The notes beneath the pieces are model-generated. The model had not been told where the DNA came from, searched no databases, and was given only the letters and a program-made list of their open reading frames with translations. The translations under genes and the position numbers were made by a program. Positions 60,992 through 64,000 of a stretch of DNA of 64,000 bases are shown here, one piece after another. Within the stretch, counting starts at the first letter, position 1. Every line of letters starts with the position of its first letter. This DNA is from Pseudo-nitzschia pungens (Eukaryota > Bacillariophyta > Bacillariophyceae > Bacillariales > Bacillariaceae), in the NCBI GenBank assembly GCA_037355855.1, contig CM074758.1, positions 7,847,001 to 7,911,000 on the forward strand. Direction: 5' to 3'.

Positions 60992-61227
60992 TGATAGCCC
61001 AAAATTAGAAATAAGATTCATGTTTCTCTTGTATTGATATTATATATCGCTTCAAAAAAAGGTGTCACAACCAATGAAGTCCACCACCCTGGTTTTTGAA
61101 ACAATTTTTCGCGAGAGTCCTTTGGGTATGTGTACGTGTTTAGAGCAAGGATCGGGGAAAATGGAGCTACAGTAAACAAATTGAAAACTAGGTGTCAACT
61201 AGAGCGCAATGTCTTCAACTACAACTA
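60992..61227. other. Convergent spacer
   Basis: Between the 3' ends of the PDZ protein gene and the lipoyl protein gene. Nothing notable. Confidence 0.6.
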
Positions 61228-62095
61228 TCAAAATGGCAGTTGCCCGGTCGTTCCATATTTTTCGACGTAATCATTTTGTTGTTTGGACAAGGTTTTGAGG
61301 ATCGGAGAATTGATTTTTGCAAAACCACCCCATCCCGTCGAAAGGACTGGGGCCACTGCAGCAGCCATGGTCTCCATGTCCGGAGCAGCTGCTGCTTCCT
61401 CCGCAACCGCAACAGGTTCTACCGGTGCGGGTGGAGGAGCAACCGGTGCGGCGGCAGGAGGCGCTACCGCCTCGACCACCGGTGCCGGCGCTGGTGCGGG
61501 TTCCGGTGCTGCTGCTTCTGCGGCAGGAGGCGCCGCCGACTCTTCCAGGACAAAGTTGGCAAACGCGGCAATATCTTCCTCTTCTTCGACCGTGACCATG
61601 ATTGGAACACCGACTTCGATGTCATCTCCACTGCCCGCCTCCATCAGGATCTTAGCTGGAGTTGCGGCACGGAGTGTTTCCAAAACAAGGACGCATCGAT
61701 ATCGAATTTGCACCGGTTTCGGAAGTGTTTTGGCCGCGGAGGGGTTTGTTTCGGAGTCGATTAGTGTGAGAGTTGTTTGCGTGTGAATCGTGACAGCGAT
61801 GGACCGACCGATGGATCGATCGATCGCAGCAATCCGAACGTTCAAAACAAAACGTACCAACGAATCCATCATCCTGGGCTTCGAAATCGATCGAGGCTTT
61901 GTCCGTCTCGACCTTTGCAAGGGATTCTCCGGCAGAGAATGCAGAACCTTCTTCGACGTACCACTCGGACAAAATTCCGGTTTCCATGGTTGGACTGAGA
62001 GCTGGCATGCCCACCACAATGTGGTAGGGAAGGTCGTCGTTGGAAACAAGGGCGGATCGGGTGAAGTTGCGGCTGCGGAGATTCATCCATTCCAT
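61228..62095 (-). CDS. Stand-alone lipoyl-domain protein, related to 2-oxoacid dehydrogenase E2
   Basis: Exon 1 is 62095-61858 and exon 2 is 61655-61228, with a 202-base GT-AG intron that splits the lipoyl domain (phase 1: GFV then AKILMEAGSGDD). The 221-residue product has a basic N-terminus (MNLRSRNFTRSALVS), which suggests mitochondrial import, then a complete lipoyl domain with the lipoylated Lys in ETDKASIDF. VGMPALSPTMETG is the E2 signature. An Ala/Pro/Val/Glu linker (EAAAPEPAPAPAPVVEAV) is followed by a short C-terminus (KINSPILKTLSKQQNDYVEK). The subunit-binding domain and the 230-residue acyltransferase domain are missing, and the stop is clean, so this is not a full E2. An upstream exon is possible but unsupported. 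Confidence 0.8.
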
Positions 62096-62935
62096 GCGGT
62101 GAAAAGATCGTTAGAACAACAGAGAAGACAGTGTCTCGATCGTCGTGGTATTGTTTCCAAAACAGAAGACCTTTCCTCCGAACACCAACTAGCTCAACAC
62201 TCCGACCGCCAAACATCATCGGAACGCACCCAAAAACGAGTGCGAGTACCTACCCAAGAGGACTCAAGCCGAAGCGAGAGCACCTTCGAAGAACCGCAGC
62301 GCCATTTAGTCTACATACAGTGGAAGCAAGCATCGTTTATTGTCGATTTCAAATCAAATAGAGTACCCACGGTGAAGAGCGATCCATCGACCAAGCACAA
62401 AAAATAATTGTTGCTTCCTCCGATCATGGTCAAACTCGCCATTGATGAGAAAAAAAACGCCATATCTGTTGGAAAACGGTGTGGGGAACAGGGAGAAGGA
62501 GCGACGAAGGGAACGCAAATTTGGGAAACGGCGAAGCAACAACTAGTCGAATTGATCGTACCGATTACACCTTACACCACATATTTACGTATGTAGCCTA
62601 TGTGTCCGGGCACTCCTACCTACATACATCCCTCCAACATCCTAATGGTAACCTTACCTGGTACAAGTAAGGTTAACCTTACCTACTTGTGCTCGCAACT
62701 GCTCGTACGGTACATCATCGCAACATTCTTTTTGGATGATCGTAACTGATCTCATCAACAAGATGGTGATGGCTTGTTGCGTAAGGTTACAGTGAGTTAC
62801 CGGCAAGATTACGGAGTGCGAAACTTTTGGTATTCTTTTGGACGGAACCTTCAACAAAACGGAATAAGGTACTGAACGACACGCATTGTATCTACCGGAT
62901 CAACGTTCCATTCTGATAGTGTAGTACCAGTAGTG
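62096..62935. other. Divergent spacer between lipoyl protein and release factor genes
   Basis: Likely holds both promoters. Bases 62,585-62,830 include ggtaaccttacctggtac, aaggttaaccttacc and tgcgtaaggttac words. No gene recognised in it. Confidence 0.5.
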
Positions 62936-64000
62936 ATGAACCCCAGTAAAACAGACATGGCTCATACCAACAACCCCAGGATACACCATTTGATATTTCT
63001 CATGACAACGATGATGCTGTGTCGGGTTGTCAAAGCATTTCAATCCGGTTCGACTCTGTCCAGAACGGTGGCAACGCAAACGATAAGCGGATGTTCTGTG
63101 CTGTCGGAATCCTTGGAAGGCCCCGCGATGTCATCGACAGCAATGGCGAGAAACGAACACCGCAACATCATCGTTTCCAGAAAACATCAACAGCGACACC
63201 AACACCAACAGCGTTGCTCGGGGTTTCGCGAAGGGACGAGACTCTTTGCCAGCAAAACGTCCTCGTCGTTGTCGAGTTACGATGTAGCCGAAATACAGCG
63301 AGAATACAAGAGGGCAACCGAGCTCCTCGACGAAAACATGAAAGCCATTCCCAACAATCTGGATCGGATCGTGGAAGAGTTGGAAACGGAATCTTCCGCG
63401 CCGTCGTTCTGGGACGCCGAAAACAAGGCGCGAAATGCCGTTGTCACGGCGCGACTCAGCAAATACGGACGTCTCCAAACCAGGGTGAAAGAGTGGCAGC
63501 GATTGAAGGACGACTGCGAGGTCGCTCTCGAGATGATGGCTCTCGCGACGGGCGGGGGCGACGAGTCGGACGACGGCGAGTCTCTCTTCACCGAGGAAGA
63601 ATACCATTCCCTGGTGGAAGAATTGCAGACGTCGGCCGACAAATTGTTGGCAGACGGAGAACGCTACCAATTGGAACTCTTGCTGAGTGGACCCTACGAC
63701 GACCAACCCTGTCGGGTTCTGCTGACGGCCGGGGCCGGAGGCACGGAAGCGAACGACTGGGTGGCGGATCTGAAACGCATGTACGAACGACACGCCCAAA
63801 AAATGGGATACACCGTCAAGGTCGAGGACGAACAACAGGGGGACATTGTGGGATTCAAGAGCGTGGAAATGATCATCTCGAGCACGCCCGGTGGAGGCGA
63901 CGGGGCAGCGGAACACCCCTACGGCTGGTTCAAGGGCGAGAAGGGCACCCATCGGCTGGTTCGTCTGTCGCCCTTCAACGCCAACAACAAACGGCAAACA
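62936..64000 (+). CDS. prfB: Peptide chain release factor 2, plastid type (3' end beyond window)
   Basis: An open frame of 355 codons from ATG 62936 to the window end, with no stop. The N-terminus holds a signal-peptide-like stretch (HHLIFLMTTMMLCRVVKAF) followed by Phe-Gln-Ser, the Phe-at-plus-1 motif of diatom plastid import. The mature part starts near YDVAEIQREYKRATELL, with the N-terminal helices of class I release factors (SFWDAENKARNAVV), then LTAGAGGTEANDWV and GWFKGEKGTHRLVRLSPF. The Ser-Pro-Phe tripeptide (345-347), which reads the stop codon, is the RF2 type, recognising UAA and UGA; RF1 would have Pro-x-Thr. The Gly-Gly-Gln catalytic loop, placed earlier in RF2 as a GAGG-type segment and later as GGQ, is beyond the end. 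A second start at Met8 or later is possible. Confidence 0.92.
   Translation, partial: MNPSKTDMAHTNNPRIHHLIFLMTTMMLCRVVKAFQSGSTLSRTVATQTISGCSVLSESLEGPAMSSTAMARNEHRNIIVSRKHQQRHQHQQRCSGFREGTRLFASKTSSSLSSYDVAEIQREYKRATELLDENMKAIPNNLDRIVEELETESSAPSFWDAENKARNAVVTARLSKYGRLQTRVKEWQRLKDDCEVALEMMALATGGGDESDDGESLFTEEEYHSLVEELQTSADKLLADGERYQLELLLSGPYDDQPCRVLLTAGAGGTEANDWVADLKRMYERHAQKMGYTVKVEDEQQGDIVGFKSVEMIISSTPGGGDGAAEHPYGWFKGEKGTHRLVRLSPFNANNKRQT

Noticed and set aside
61790..62407. Plus-strand open frame of 205 codons
   Set aside because: It overlaps exon 1 of the lipoyl-domain gene in antisense and its intron, and has no domain.
63131..63997. Minus-strand open frame of 288 codons at the right end
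   Set aside because: It is antisense to the release factor 2 gene, whose frame has clear family motifs.
1..64000. CRISPR arrays, bacterial operons or rRNA/tRNA genes
   Set aside because: No regularly spaced direct repeats, no polycistronic layout and no rRNA- or tRNA-like sequence were found; the window is eukaryotic nuclear DNA.

Overview
This window looks like nuclear DNA of a diatom, most likely a pennate one. Three things point there. Two predicted plastid proteins begin with a signal peptide followed by the Phe-containing cleavage motif that diatoms and related algae use. A surface protein carries long PTxSPT repeats of the kind common in diatoms. The few introns are short (94 to 202 bases, GT-AG), and the LTR retrotransposons resemble diatom Gypsy and Copia lineages. 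Species cannot be fixed from the sequence alone.

Layout. Bases 1 to about 23,350 are a retrotransposon cluster. It holds decayed Copia debris on the minus strand (1-2,846), then a truncated inverted LTR (4,639-4,935). Gypsy element A follows (4,975-16,607), split inside its integrase C-terminus by Gypsy element B (10,270-16,114). Element C (17,437-23,243, minus strand, same family as B) has inserted into an AT-rich tandem repeat. A fourth element, D (38,241-43,997, same family as A), sits alone between host genes. All four have exact 5-base target duplications. LTR differences are 3 of 325 (A), 1 of 177 (B) and none (C and D), so C and D are very recent and A is oldest, as the nesting requires. 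A has lost a catalytic residue in both protease and integrase; D, B and C look intact.

From about 26 kb to the end the window is gene-bearing and mostly intron-poor. Genes in order: mitochondrial-type tRNA 2-thiouridylase (minus), plastid-type BASS transporter (minus), RluA-type pseudouridine synthase (plus, one intron), WW-domain protein (minus), element D, a CCCH zinc finger-Smr protein (plus), diacylglycerol kinase (plus), a small multi-pass membrane protein (minus), a STIMATE-like membrane protein (minus, one intron), a mucin-like single-pass protein with a C-terminal PDZ domain (plus, one intron), a stand-alone lipoyl-domain protein (minus, one intron) and the start of plastid peptide chain release factor 2 (plus, runs off the end). 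There are no operons. Several products serve organelle translation or metabolism (2-thiouridylase, release factor 2, lipoyl protein, BASS carrier), but they are neighbours, not an evident pathway. Spacers between genes repeatedly contain short tracts rich in TACG, GTAC and TTACGGTAA words.

Most notable: both unrelated Gypsy families carry a perfect palindrome (12 or 14 bases) directly after the 5' LTR where a tRNA primer binding site should lie; all four elements keep Gag and Pol in one frame with UGA between them; and the mucin-like/SEA-like/transmembrane/PDZ protein has an unusual architecture.
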